From Ochotona curzoniae (lineage: Eukaryota > Chordata > Mammalia > Lagomorpha > Ochotonidae), in contig NW_024467106.1 of assembly GCF_017591425.1 (NCBI RefSeq), positions 24,108,501-24,172,500 of the forward strand: a stretch of 64,000 bases of DNA. The letters run 5' to 3'. The position numbers and the translations under genes were made by a program. This document shows positions 45,791-58,469 of the stretch, one piece after another (the first letter of the stretch is position 1; each line of letters begins with the position of its first letter). The notes beneath the pieces were generated by a model. It was not told where the DNA came from. It did no database searches and saw only the letters and a program-made list of their open reading frames with translations.

Positions 45791-47149
45791 TTAAAGGAAC
45801 AAATCCTAAATCAATGTGTGAATCCAAATTCTACTGATCCTGGGTTTTCAGAATCCTTGCAGGTGTAGAAAGAAACAAGAATTTAGAAAGCAGCTCAACC
45901 CTTCATATGTGACAATGAGAAAACTGCTTAACTGTGGTGAACATTTTTCTCATTTATTACATGTGAGTGATAGTCACAAATTGAGGGAAGAGCCACATAT
46001 GCATACATAGTAAGGCATACAAAGTATTAGTTTCCACTCCCATTTGCTTCCTCTAGAACTGCTTAAATAGCCTTCCCCAGCTTAGAGTAACCACATTTCT
46101 ACCAATGCATTGCTTTTCAGAAATACTGCATTTTCAATCACTTGCCTGGAAGTCATGTAGGCCAAGAATTTCCTCTCTCATTTTCTCTTTCAACAAGAAA
46201 ACAATAATACATTAGCACGCAGAGTGTCCTGAACTAGAACACCAGTGATCCCCAGCAGCCAGGACCCAAGCGTTAAGCCTCTTAGACTGTTCCTAAAACA
46301 GCGACCAGCCTACAGCATAGTCACTCTATCTGTGTTTATATTTAGTTTATCAACGAACTTTTCTATTATTTGTTAATATAAATGTTCTGAAAATTTTTAT
46401 TGCTAAAACTACACTTATTATTGGATTATTCATTTTATTGAATTTTATCATCCAAACATAAATGAGTAAAAATTCATTTTCAGAACTAAATGGAAACTTC
46501 CCTGCAGATCTTTGCAGTGTTGTAAATATTAAAGTGTTTCACTCCATTCATAGCACCACCCTTTAAGGACCTAAGAATGAGGGTTAGAACTAGTACTTTC
46601 ACCTCTAAATTATGTTAAAAATCACAAGCAACCTTAGCTGCATTTTCTGTAATCCATCCCTATAATAACTTTAAATGGACCCTCACTCTTCAGTCATACT
46701 AACAGAAGTGTTCTGTGATTTTAGAGGATGTTTGGGAAAGTTGGGCATATTTGGGTCCCCATGTACTCCATTTCAGTTCTGCTCATGCTTGCTTTACCTT
46801 TAACCATCTCAGTTGGTATACTGAATGACCCAGATGACGGTACTGTTTAGAAAGCTACATCTGCTAGCATTATTGGGACTCGTTCAGGCCATATGCTGCT
46901 TAAAACCTGTCATTGGAAATGACTGCTGTTTCCTAAAGGGTGTGATTTTTAAGAATAAAATAACCACAGACATGCTTGCACCTCCTTTCTACCTTCTAGT
47001 TTTACCCTTGCTCTCAGAGAAAAAAAAATTGCTCTCTTGAAAAGTATGTAATTTTCTAGGCCATAATTTTGTAAAATATAAATAATATGTATATTTAGAA
47101 AAGTTCATTAGCATTATATATCTTATGCTTGTAATTTTGTATAAGCTAC
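45791..47149. other. Intergenic sequence, nothing recognised
   Basis: No gene or repeat family recognised. Confidence 0.35.
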
Positions 47150-47460
47150 TTTTTTTAAAAGATGTATGTTACTTATTAGAAAGGCAAAGTTTCCCTGGGG
47201 GCAGGACTGGGGAGGGGGTGGACAGCTGGCTCAGTTCCCACATGGCAGCATCGGCCAATGCCAGGGCCCTGGGAATCCATTCCAGGTCTCTCGCATGGAT
47301 GGCAGGGGCCCAGACATTTGAACCATTTTCTGATGGTTTCCCAGGCACATTAGAGGAGAGCTATATCAGAACTGGAGCAGCCGAGACATGAGCCAGCGTT
47401 CTGTTGTGGAGCGCCAGTGCACAAATGTCAGCTTAACTAACAGCTCCACAATACTGGCCA
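47150..47460 (-). mobile_element. Old lagomorph SINE
   Basis: Reverse orientation: AAAAGATGTATGTTACTTAT tail, GGATGGCAGGGGCCCAGAC, TTCCCAGGCACATTAGAGGA and CAATACTGGCCACC head. Confidence 0.65.
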
Positions 47461-47469
47461 CCATGCTTT

Positions 47470-47832
47470 GTTGTAAACAATTTTGTTTGTTGAAAGACAG
47501 AATTGCAGAGAGGCAGAGAGGGAGGGAGAGAGGGAGGGAGGGAGAGAGGGGGGAGGGAAGGAGGGAAAGAGGGAGATAGATAGAGAGAGAGAGAGAGAAT
47601 GAATCTTGTGTCTTCCAATGCAGCCCTCAAATGGTTATAACAGCGAGAGCTGGGCCAGGCTGATATCAGGAGCCAGAAACTCCATCCTCATCTCCACAAT
47701 GGATGATGTGTTGCTTCACAGGCATGTTGTCAGAGAGCTGGATCAGAAACAGAACATCCAGAACTCAAACTGGCCCAGATACAGAATACATACCCAAGCA
47801 AGAGCTTACTGCACTATACCACAACTGCCACG
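47470..47832 (-). mobile_element. Old lagomorph SINE with an expanded GA tract
   Basis: Reverse body (GAGAGCTGGGCCAGGCTGAT, CAGAGAGCTGGATCAGAAAC) with the CT-rich region of the element expanded into a (GGGA)n/(GA)n tract at 47505-47599. Confidence 0.65.
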
Positions 47833-47934
47833 AACACCATACCTCTGTTCTTTTGTAGCTTGTTCTTTTATGTTCAGTGTTATATTTTATGTTTTGTGAT
47901 TTATCCATTTTGAGATTGTACTTGTCAATGTTTT

Positions 47935-48215
47935 ATTCCAACAATGAAATGCCTGAGGCAACTCACTTCAGAAAAGCAAGAACTTTATTTGGCTCACAGT
48001 TCTAGAGGTTCAAGTACAAGATTGAAGGCTCTATTGGTTGGCATTTGATAGCAGATAGCTGTGGTGGAGTATGGGTGCAGGAAGAAGCCAATGATGAGCT
48101 AGGAAGCAGCCAGAGGCAGGTCCCAAATCAAGCTTTCATAATAAACTCTCTTATAAAAACTGTATTCTCAGAGAATGCCTCTAATGACTTAAGGCTCACC
48201 CACAAGGCCCATTTC
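47935..48215 (-). repeat. Possible ancient MaLR-type relic
   Basis: AACTTTATTTGGCTCACAGT, TCAAGTACAAGATTGAAGGC and GACTTAAGGCTCACCCACAA resemble a widespread ancient mammalian LTR-derived relic; the exact family is unsure. Confidence 0.3.
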
Positions 48216-48245
48216 CTGTACACTATAACTGATCTTTTCTATTTT

Positions 48246-48577
48246 CAGTGCACAATAGGCTAATCCTCCACCCTGTGGTGCCAGCCTCCCATATGGGCAC
48301 TGGTTGCCCATATGGTTACACTTGCTGCTCCACTTTTCATCTAGATCTCATCTTATGATCTGGAAAAGCAGTGGAGGATGGCCTAGGTCCTGAGAACTCT
48401 GTACCCACAGGGGAGACCCCAAAGAAGCTCCTGGCTCCCAGCTTCAGATCAGATCAGCTCTGGCTATTGCAGCCATTTGGGGAGTGAAGCAGCAGATGGA
48501 AGACTTTTCTGTCACATTCTCTCTCTTATAAAAATCTACGTTTCAAATAAAAATAAATAAATCTAAAAAAAAAAAAC
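48246..48577 (+). mobile_element. Lagomorph SINE
   Basis: Head GTGCACAATAGGCTAATCC, B-box region, body blocks, GCAGCCATTTGGGGAGTGAA and an AAATAAATAAATC plus A-run tail. Confidence 0.8.
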
Positions 48578-48623
48578 TGAATACATTTTTGAGCCAAATC
48601 GCATTCTATCCATAGCAGTCGGG

Positions 48624-48910
48624 CAGGTGTCTGGCCTGGTGGTCATGATATTGGTTATGATGTTCTCATTCCTCATTGCAGTACCTGGTTCGTTTCTTGC
48701 TGCTATTTCTGTATCCTAGCTACCAATGAAAACAGATTCTGGGAGAGAGCAAGTGGCAGCTCAAGCAGCTGGGTTCTTGCCGCCCATAGGGAGATTTGGC
48801 TTGAGCTCCCAGTTTGGGCATGGCCATTGTGGGCATTTAAGGAGTGGAGTAGAGAGTAGACTAGCGGGTGGGAGTTTACATGCTGTGTTTGTGTGTCAAA
48901 TAAAATAAGA
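48624..48910 (+). mobile_element. Old lagomorph SINE (rabbit-like subfamily)
   Basis: CAGCTCAAGCAGCTGGGTTC, TTGGGCATGGCCATTGTGGG and CATTTAAGGAGTGG followed by a TCAAATAAAATAAG tail, the older subfamily layout. Confidence 0.6.
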
Positions 48911-50763
48911 AAAAAAGCATAGAAAAACATATTGTCTAGTTGAACTAACTTGTATACCATTGATTGTACATATTCCAAGGTATCGCTCTTGTAATTGATG
49001 CCAGCACCCTAGCGCCAACTCATCCGTTCACAAATAGTCTATTAGTCTACCGAATGAAGGCATGGATTGTAATATAGATTTGGAAAAAAATGTGTGCTTC
49101 AAACCAGGAGTTTCACTGCTGATGAAAATTATCCAGATGAAAATTATCCTATTATTTTCAGCTCTAAGATAATGTATGCAAGAAACTAGACTATTTTGTA
49201 GGTACAAAATAACTACAATATTGCCAATGTATGGTATGTATTATTTTCATTGTGGAGGGCAGAACAGGACTGGCCTTCATAGCTGTGTAGCAAAGCAATG
49301 GGAATAAAAGGACAAAAGAGTGAGCATAGTTTTTGGGGTGTAGGCAAATGTTCAATCTTAATTGTCTAACTAGGACATCAAATTTCATATTACTTAAATT
49401 ACTTTGCAGCTATTAGTAATTGTGATTCTGGAAAATCCTCTAGAAATTGTAATTCTGAAATCCTCCTAACCTTTCCTTTCATTGAAACAATTGGTTTTCT
49501 TCCATTTGATTTTTAATAATAAAGTTTATTAAATATTAATGAAGGTGTTATTTAATTTAGATTTATATTGGAAAAATGACATGAGTCTTGTGTGAAAAGG
49601 TTTATTAATGATCAAAGTGCTCTACTAGTGCAATAGAAGGAACTTCTGAACTAGTACCATAGTTACAAGGGTGATAAATTCTTTTCATTTCCTGTGGAAA
49701 ATTACCCAAAAATGAAAGGTAGGCAAAACAGTTATTTAAAAGGGTTTTTTTTTCATTTATTTAAATTGCAAGATGAGTATAAATATTAAAAGAGAATATG
49801 AGCTGAGCATCAACATAAAAGCAAACAATGGAATGTGAAATGACAATTACCAGTGCAATGGACAAAAATGCTTATGATAAGTAATCCTAAAGCAAAATAG
49901 GTTCTTTCACTCATTATTTGTTTTGTATTAGTGCATTGTATTAGGAACCAGAATAATTTCTTTTGTCCCACTATCATCTGTATTACCTTTAATCCATAAA
50001 AATGAATTTTTATTCCTCTTCCCACCTATATGCTTGGGTAATTTCTCCTTGTTTGTTTCCTGAGATTTTATCAGCTTTGAACAAAATTTGCTGCCCACTC
50101 ACACTTTCTATTGCAGCTTCTATTCAGGTCTATTCAAGAGCCCTACTGTCAGGTCTCTGGGAGCAGTTCTTGTGCACTTGGTCTAGTGGGGAAGTGGGGT
50201 GGTATACTTGAAGAGTAACTGCTAGCGATCTCCAGAGCTGGAACCAGACCTCTTGACATCAAGGATGCTTAAGATTCTCTGGAGTGTCATCTCCCTTAAG
50301 TGTCATCTCCACATCAGTCCTAGAGCAATAGCTTCCGAAATATGATCACCAAGTTTATCTTCATGATCAATTCTATCTGAACGCGAAGAACAGGCTTTCA
50401 AACTGTAATTTACAGTGACTTACAAAGTCTTCAATCATCACCTCAAAGGTTAGGGAAGCTCGAATAGTGTTACATGTCCGTTTCTGCTATGGCTCCACAT
50501 TCCAAACTCATTGAGTCTTAGAAACACAGCTCCACCATCTCTCACTCCCCTCATCATTTTTAAATATACAAAATGATAATGTAAGCTTATTATAAAGAGA
50601 TTCCTCCATTGCAATAATAGATAGCAGCCTAATTATATCCAATTTTTATATTCAAGTTTTAGTCTAATGATAATAACTTGTTAGTATTTAACATAAAAAC
50701 TAAATATTAACAAAACAGACCCAGAGAGTGAACATTTGGCATAGCAGATAAGATACCACTAGG
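48911..50763. other. Intergenic sequence, nothing recognised
   Basis: About 1.8 kb of AT-rich sequence with no gene or repeat recognised. Confidence 0.35.
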
Positions 50764-51080
50764 AGGGTCCTGGCACAGCAGCCTAGTGGCTGAAGGTCTC
50801 ACCTTGCACACACCAGGATCCTATATAAGTGTTGGTTCGTGTCCCAATGCTCCACTTCCCATCCAGCAGGTAGCCTGGGAAAGCAGATGAGACTGGCCCA
50901 AATCGTTGGCACCCTGCACCTGCATGGGAGACCCAGAAGAAGCCCCTAGTTCCTGGCTTTGGATCAGCTCAGCTATGGCCATTGCAACCCCTTTGGGGAG
51001 TAAACCAGCAAACAGATCTTTCTCCCATTTTCTCTTTCTCTCTGTGAATCTAACTTTCCAATTTAAAAAAAAAGTCTTAA
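50764..51080 (+). mobile_element. Lagomorph SINE
   Basis: Head GTCCTGGCACAGCAGCCTAG, AGCCTGGGAAAGCAGATGAG, GCATGGGAGACCCAGAAGAA and an A-rich tail. Confidence 0.75.
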
Positions 51081-51106
51081 AATATATATATTAAAATCTT
51101 AAAATA

Positions 51107-51386
51107 TATGTAGCACTTGGGACTCCCGCATTCCATGCAGGAGTGCCTGGTTTTGAATCCCAGCTCTCTTAGCAATTGCAGCATACCACTAAGTCCCTTC
51201 TTAGGAGGCAGCAGGTGTTGGCTCAAGCAGCTGGAACACTACCTATGGGAGGCCTGGATTGAGTTTCTGGATCCTGGCTTCAGCCTGGCCCAGCCATAGT
51301 ATTTTGGAGTGTGAGTTAGTTGATAGAATATATCTCTCTCCTTCTCTGCCTTTCACATAAGTAAAATAAATGAATAAAAATTTTAA
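51107..51386 (+). mobile_element. Old lagomorph SINE (rabbit-like subfamily)
   Basis: GCAGGAGTGCCTGGTTTTGA, AGGCAGCAGGTGTTGGCTCA, CCTGGCTTCAGCCTGGCCC and a TAAAATAAATGAATAAAAA tail. Confidence 0.7.
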
Positions 51387-52169
51387 AACTATACATGCCC
51401 ATTATTGTAACCCATTGTTTATAGCTTTTCAATACTTTAGGAAAATATTATCTAAAAGAAATTCTACATTTTGAATTTATGCCCTCAATGCTATTTTTCT
51501 TTATCATTACAGGTTGGCTTTGGTGATAGAATTTTAACACATTTGCCTTATTATAAAATACACAAACTATAAAAGGTTTTAAGCAGATATTCACCCACTT
51601 GTATATTTCAACTAATTGTTGGAAGAAAAAAGGTTCATTGCAAAGCAGGGCAGAAATAATAAAATGATGATTTTAAGTTAGTCACATCTAGAAGAAAATG
51701 GGCGTCATAGAAAATAGGAGCAAAAGTGAAGGAGAGCTGAAAGAAGGGAAATGAGAGAGTCAAATGCATAATAGGAAAGTTCATTGTGGATAATATGTGA
51801 AAGCTTATCAGTCTGTTACACACTTTGAAGACAGGGTATAAATGAGAAAGAGGTACATCACTTTAAAGAGGACAGTCACAAAATATATGCACATTTATTA
51901 ACTAAAACTAATCACACACACACTCTGTGACTATTCTACCTTTGGCTAAATACCCAATGTGAGAAGGCAGCTTTAAGAATGGTCATCATACTTTGTTAAT
52001 AAAGGCCATAAATCAAAATCTTCCAGATGTTTATCACCAAAAAATAGATAAATTAATTAGGTCATATCCAATCAGTGGAGTAATACAGAAGGGTGGGAAA
52101 GAATGGATTATTAATACATAAAATGGTAGGAATTACTCCCATGGATGTAATCCTAAGTGTATCAAGTCA
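51387..52169. other. Intergenic sequence, nothing recognised
   Basis: AT-rich, no feature recognised. Confidence 0.35.
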
Positions 52170-52312
52170 TACCCAGGTAGAGGCAACTGGTTGCCTTGTA
52201 CCTAGTTAAGTGTTACACTGGTGGAAGAAAAGTAGCCAGTAGCTGGCATGCAATCTGGGTCTAGATAATACTAAGTCTGTGTTAACTATACCGATGTGCA
52301 ACGATGCCTGTC
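52170..52312 (-). mobile_element. Possible SINE head fragment
   Basis: CTGGCATGCAATCTGGGTC, then GTTAACTATACCGATGTGCA resembles the reversed head region. Weak. Confidence 0.35.
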
Positions 52313-52329
52313 TATTCTATTTTTTAAAA

Positions 52330-52680
52330 GATATTCATGGAATTATGAGCACTGTCATGTAGTGTGGTGCTGTGGGAGAAATGGTACACAGGGCTGGGTC
52401 ACACCACCTGGAACCCAGGCACACTGCCCACTGCTACATATTGGGGAAGGAGAGCTGCAGATTGCTGGGAAAAAGGAGTCTGGGGTGTTCTGGAGTGGGG
52501 ATACCAAAGGCAGCTTAGGGGAGGGGTGACTTCTATGGGCTTCCATGGACTCGGGCACTGCCCTTACAGGTAGGCAAGAAAGCTGAGGCAGTGTGATTCA
52601 GAGGGGGGGGAACCGGAGGGCATGGCTCCTTTTACCTCTGTGTAACCCTGACTTCAACTAAATGGTTAAAAAGAAGAAAG
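52330..52680 (+). other. GC-rich segment ending in an A-rich tract, unrecognised
   Basis: A G-rich block in AT-rich surroundings, with a sharp left edge near 52330 and a purine/A-rich right end (AAGAAGAAAGAAAAAGAAAG). The shape suggests a retroposed fragment, but I recognise no parent. Confidence 0.3.
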
Positions 52681-52957
52681 AAAAAGAAAGAGCCAACCAG
52701 AGTGTGTTCCAGGGTTCCAATTGCTGCTATTCTAGAAACAACGGAAAGTGGACTCAGAAAAGCAGTAATTCTAGCCATAGAAATGGTCCTTTCAATGTTT
52801 AGTTTATCCTTGACCTGATCATTTTTTCCAGAAACTTACACTTAATTCTACTCATTGACATTTTCCTTAAAATGCCTGGCCTTTTGTTCCAATTCCAAAC
52901 TATTCTTTTGCTGGAAATGATTGCTTCTTCATTCACAGAACACATGCATTTGGGATT

Positions 52958-53309
52958 TTTTTTTAATTTATTTTTTATTTTTTATTGAAAAGGATGTTTA
53001 AAGGGAGAAGGAGAGGCAGAAAGAAAGATCTTCCACCTCCTGATTCATGTGTCAAAGGCCACAACAGTCAGAACTGAGCAAATCTGAAACCAGGGGCAAG
53101 GAGCTGACTCCAGGTCTCCCAAATGGCTTCCAGGGTGCAAGGACTTAGAATACCCAAGCCATCCTATATTGCCTTCTCAGGCTATAAGCAGCGAGCTGAA
53201 TGGGAAGTGGAGCAGCTGAGAGTAGAACTGGTGCCTATATGAGATGCCAGTACTTCTAGGTGGAGGATTAGCCTGTTAAACCATGGTTAAGCCATGGCAC
53301 TGGCCCCTT
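52958..53309 (-). mobile_element. Old lagomorph SINE
   Basis: T/A-rich reverse tail, AAGATCTTCCACCTCCTGAT, AGCTGAATGGGAAGTGGAGC and ATGGCACTGGCCCC head. Confidence 0.75.
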
Positions 53310-55865
53310 TCTCTGGATTCTAAAAATAAAGGGATTTTTCAGTGCAGAAATTTTCTTTCTGTTTAAACTCTACCTTATCAACTTATTGTGTCCCTTATTT
53401 TTTTGCTTTACAGAAGGAGTACTTGGTTTAAATTTTTTACTGTCATTTATCAGTTTACATGTGTCATCATCTTTACAATTTTTCATTTTCTCCACAATTT
53501 TTAGTTTTATCAAACTTAGATCTGGTGATAAGTCATTGAAACAACTTACTTTAAAAAAAAAAAAAAAAAAAACTCTCCTGTCACCTGCTTCCACCCTCTG
53601 ATTCATCACTTTAGATATCTACCATTTAGGTTATCTAACCACCCCAAAATGAAAACAAGAAATTTATCTCCTAGCCTTGTTCGCAGGCAAAAAATCATTA
53701 GGGGACAAATATTGAGTTCATTTCATCCAGATTCAATAACAGGCAGTTGAATCTGGAAGTAGGTGAGTGACTTAGAAAAAAATTGAGTTCAGTTAGTTTT
53801 TGTTTGTTTGTTTGTTTGCTGAATTTGGGTGGGGAGCTCCAAGGGCCACAGTGATACTTTCCTCTGAGGAGTATTTCTTATCAAAAGAGCTTTTGTGGTG
53901 ATCTTGGACAAAATTTCTTATAATTCCAAAACTCATCATGTTACTATTCTGCAAAATTTTTCAGTCCCCCATTACTCTTTTAACAATGTTATTTGATATG
54001 TAACTAGAGTTAATTTCTGTTTCTACTAATGCAAATACTTTGACTTTTTTATATGAGTGATGAGGCTTCATTTAGATCATTTACCCCAAGCCCATCCTCC
54101 ATCTTTCTTCTCTCTGTTAGCAATTCATATTACTCTTAATTCTTTTACTGATAATCCGTGTAATTGTTTCCATCAGTTTTAATCTGTCTCTGATTTCTTA
54201 TTATCTAATTGAGAGATATTAGCACTTCTTCCCTTTCCTACACTTTCATCTAATTAAAATCTTTTCCAGCTATTCACTTCTAAGCTTACATAACCTTCAC
54301 TTGTACTTTCATGTCTTCAGTTAATATTCATGTGCTATTCTGTTGCTAAACTTCTATGGTTTGGTCTATTTGCAGATTGACTCTAAAAGTTATAGATTAC
54401 TGTTTAGGTTATTTTTTTAAAGTTTTTGAGTGTGTCATACCATAGAGTAGGCTAACCTCATTTTAATTCTCTTTTAAGTATTATTTTAAATTTTCATATC
54501 TATGTGGAACAGTGTGATAGGTCAACATAAATATTCAAATATGTGTCAGTCATAACATCATTGTCTGTTAGACAATGCCTCTATGTTCAGATAGTGGTAA
54601 GGTCTCATTCTGAGCTCGGAGATCCTGGGGATGAGGGAGTCAATGGGCAAGGTGGTGTGGGATAGAGAATTTATCTAATTCTTTTATGTCTGTTAGTTTC
54701 TATCAAGAAATCCTAACTTAGTTTATACATATAATTGGAGGAGTTCACATTAGATCAAGCTAGCTCTTTTACAGAAAACCAGCTATAGTGTTGGTAAGCA
54801 ATATTCATCAGGGATTTCTCTACCCTCACATTACCAAGTTAGAGAGGAGGGGCAATGGGAAACAATAAGCCAGCCAGCCTTTAATACAGCCTCCTAAACA
54901 GATAAGGTAGGTAAGTGTCTGTTCTTTTAGTTAGTAAAATTTAGAAAGCAAATACATAAACCTATGTTGCAGAATTGCCTCATGAATAAACATATCCTGT
55001 TGCTAGATGGTCAACTTCATCAGTAAATGTATGTGGTTTTCTGTTTACTATTTCCAGGGGAAAAAAATACTGCCTTCACTCCTCATATCCTGCAGCTGGA
55101 TTCTGTTGTGAAGTTAAATTACTAGGTTCTCACTATGTAGAATAATAAGAAAAACACTAGTGGAAGAATAACATAATTAGCAAGAAAGAAGCAGACTCTT
55201 CCCTTTTTCTGCATAAACCGATGCTGAGCCAGAAGGATGCTTTTTGCTGTCAGGACCTCCTCAGAAGTCACGTATACGGTGTATTTTAGAATGAGAAAAG
55301 CTAACTTCAAAACTTGATATTTTACATAAGGGATCAGTGACCTTGGCTCTTAAATATTTCATGACAATAAACTCTGAAAATAGGAAAATATTTATTTCAT
55401 AGAGCTAAATAAGTTAAATTCTATTGCTATTAGAGAACACCACGAAGTAGAAAAATATAAAGCAAGAGAAAAATACTACAGTAGACCTAAGTGCAGAAGA
55501 CGGGTGGTAGGCAGAGCATTTTGTAAAAACTTGGGCAATATTTGTGGAAATGCTGTTGTAAGAATTGAGAAAGGAGGGTCTGAATATGTAGCTTGAGATA
55601 AGTACTGTTTTTAATTATCATTTTATCTGTCTTTGGTTATCTATGCATTCTGTCAATATTTGCATTTGGAAAAATGTTAACTCATGCTGTTCCTTTTCCG
55701 CACTTATTACCTCCACGGGCAAAATGTAATGATAGAGAAGACGTAGTTAGGTGCAAATTTGACCCTCTTGTGAAGTCAAACTATTCATGGGAGTTTTGCC
55801 TTTGCACAGAGAGAAATGAATCTATTTACTACTCAATAAAAATACCAACAAAATGCCTCACATAT
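53310..55865. other. AT-rich intergenic sequence with a (TTTG)n run
   Basis: A 19-base A run at about 53551-53570 and (TTTG)n at 53797-53819. No gene or clear repeat otherwise. Confidence 0.35.
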
Positions 55866-56142
55866 AGGGTGGGCATTTGGCACAGTGATTAAGACATAAC
55901 TGGAGATGCCCATATCCCATACCAGGGTATCTATGTTCAAGTTCTGACTCTGCTTCCTGGTCTACCCACCTTTAAATACACACACACTGGAAGGCAGCAG
56001 GTGATGGTCCAAGTCTATGAGCCACTTGCACACATTGTGTGAAAGCTATTTTGAGTTCTATGCATTTGGAAAGAAAAGCAGCAGGTGGGAGGTAAGTGTC
56101 TACCTCATCTCTGCCTTTCAAATAAATACATGCAGATTTTTA
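55866..56142 (+). mobile_element. Old lagomorph SINE (rabbit-like subfamily)
   Basis: GGGTGGGCATTTGGCACAGT head, GGAAGGCAGCAGGTGATGGT, then CTGCCTTTCAAATAAATAC tail. Confidence 0.7.
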
Positions 56143-57329
56143 ACATATCATATATCAGGGAGGAGTAATCAGTTTTTAGAACTGTAAGATCTATCAGCTG
56201 TCAGTAGAGGTGAAATGATACTAAGTATGCTCTGATCAGAATGAAATTTACTTATTTCTCAAATAATATTACAATGCTTGTTACACCATTGGACTTATAC
56301 AAAGATTATATATTGTAATCCCTGTGAAATGATACGTCAGAAATGTGAGTGAAAGGAATTTGAGAAAATGAAAAAAAATTATCCCTTGGATAGAAGTATT
56401 TGATTTCAAGAAAAAAGGAAATACTAAAAGTGTTTAAATTGGTAGAGAAAAACAGTAGACACCTCAAACACCGTCACTGTCTGCATGGAGCTGTAACTCC
56501 AGAAAGTCAAGGTCATTAGAACCTTAGGAATATTCCTTGTGTCAACTGAGGGACATCTCTTCCTTTTTGGGTAGTGTTTTCCTCACTTGCAGATGTCTTT
56601 CCTCCTGTGTTTTCTTTTCGAATTCCTGTTTAATCTTTCAAGGGCCAGTTTCATGTGTTTCTCTCTGGATTCTTCTTGGTACACAAAAGGTATTAAAAGC
56701 ACATGGTGCCCATCGGAATTAATGGACTGCTAGCTGAAATTCCCTAATGCCTTTTTTTATTCCTATCAGGGTGATATTCCAACCACTCACCTGACTGACC
56801 CCATTTATACACTAATAGCCAGGCCCTGAACACTGAGAAGGCACCACTACAGTTCTTACACTTACCATTCTGATTTTCAATTCTTCTTTAGTAACAACTA
56901 TAGATTTTTCTATTTCTTCAGTTTTGTGCTCAGCTGGTTATTGATTCTAAAGATATATTTCATTTTTAAAATATCTGAGGCCATCTTCTTGACTGACCTG
57001 CTATATTTACTCGATGTTTAACTCTTCATTAAGGTTTTATTTTTAAGCACAGAAATGAAACACTATTTCTTAAACGTGGTATTTTAACCCACCTTAAAGG
57101 AACAAACATCCATAATCTATTTGCATCCTCAACATGGCATTTATCAAAACAGCCTGCATGCAGATTGCACCCCAAAGCTGACTCTGGTGCTGTATCTGTC
57201 CCAGCATCTCCTGCTATCAGCCTTTTCCCCACCTCAGGTCACAGATAATATTGCGTTTCTGCCAAAGATAATGTGTGTACTTTGCAGATAGTTTCCAAGC
57301 AGAGAAGTGAAGAGCTGTGTGCACTCAGT
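56143..57329. other. Intergenic sequence, nothing recognised
   Basis: No gene or repeat recognised. Confidence 0.35.
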
Positions 57330-57655
57330 AATGAAAGAGCTCTAGGAGCAGACATTACAGCACAGCAAGTGGAAAAGCTGCTTGGTATGTCTGTGTTCCA
57401 TCCTGGTGTGCAGGGATCATGTCCCACTTCCGTTTCCAATCCAGTTTCCTGTTAATGAGCACCCTGAGAGGAAGAGTTCACTCTGAGTAGTTCAATTACA
57501 GGGTTCCCTGTGGCTCACCTCGAGACCCAACAGGAGATCCTGGTTCCCGGTTACAGCAGAGCCCACCCACATTTGTTACTGGGATTTGGGAAGTGAGCCA
57601 ACAAATAATGTTTTTCTTCTCTTACTCTCCTTCTACCTTTCAAATGAAATTTTGA
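57330..57655 (+). mobile_element. Old, diverged lagomorph SINE
   Basis: CCAGTTTCCTGTTAATGAGC, GAGATCCTGGTTCCCGGTTA, GGGATTTGGGAAGTGAGCCA and a CTACCTTTCAAATGAAA end, in order. Confidence 0.55.
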
Positions 57656-57689
57656 GAGCGTTTTGGTTTGCTCTAATTGATTACATGTG

Positions 57690-58090
57690 GATCTCAGTTC
57701 TCATTATATAATTCTTGGATTTAATTTCTTGACTCAGATAATGAGTATGCTTTCTGCTACTGCTTAGTAGAATTAAGGTGCAGCCTGCCTCATTTGTGAA
57801 GACAGGCTTACTGGAAGTGATTAATAATGGATAAAAGATAGCAATTAAATGCATTAAAATGAGTTACAACATTTCGGAAAAATTGAATCTGGTGTGGATT
57901 TGGTGCTTAGAAATGGCATTTGGAATTCTGTCTAGCTGTATTATTTAACTTGCCAACTACACATCAGACCTTTGCAGTTAATGAGAGTCAGTTGTAGACA
58001 CAAGAAACATGTATCTGTTCTGGGCATTTTAAGTGTAATTTTATTTTAGATTCCTCAAGCTTCTAATTATGTTCTGTAAGTAGTTACATT
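57690..58090. promoter_or_regulatory. Candidate conserved non-coding stretch
   Basis: Repeat-free, CpG-poor, with several TAAT-core and GATAA words (GTGATTAATAATGGATAAAA). Called from composition alone. Confidence 0.2.
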
Positions 58091-58469
58091 GAATTAATCT
58101 GCCATTTACTTTCAAGTTTATTCTGAGTGTCTCACCCCTGTCCAGACAGAAGAGATGGCATTCCTCAGAGACAATTAGAATTTGGAACTGACTAAATGTT
58201 TACAATTTTTACCAAGAAATACAAATTGTTTATTGCAGAAGTGTTGATGTCACTGAGATCTTTTAGGATATTTTTTTCCTCTGACACCCCAGCACTTCCA
58301 TCATAAAACTGTCAGACTTAATGATATCTCTAGTTAGAAATCAGTTAGGTTATGGAACACAGATTTTAAAAAAAAATCCTTTGGCACAGTAGAGTTGAAG
58401 TGGGTAAACATCTATTTGTACACATCAGTATGTCAACATCTTTCCCTAACCTAAGGGTATTTATTTGAG

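Noticed and set aside
47505..47599. GA-rich tract as a regulatory GAGA element
   Set aside because: It is the expanded CT-rich region of a SINE in reverse orientation.
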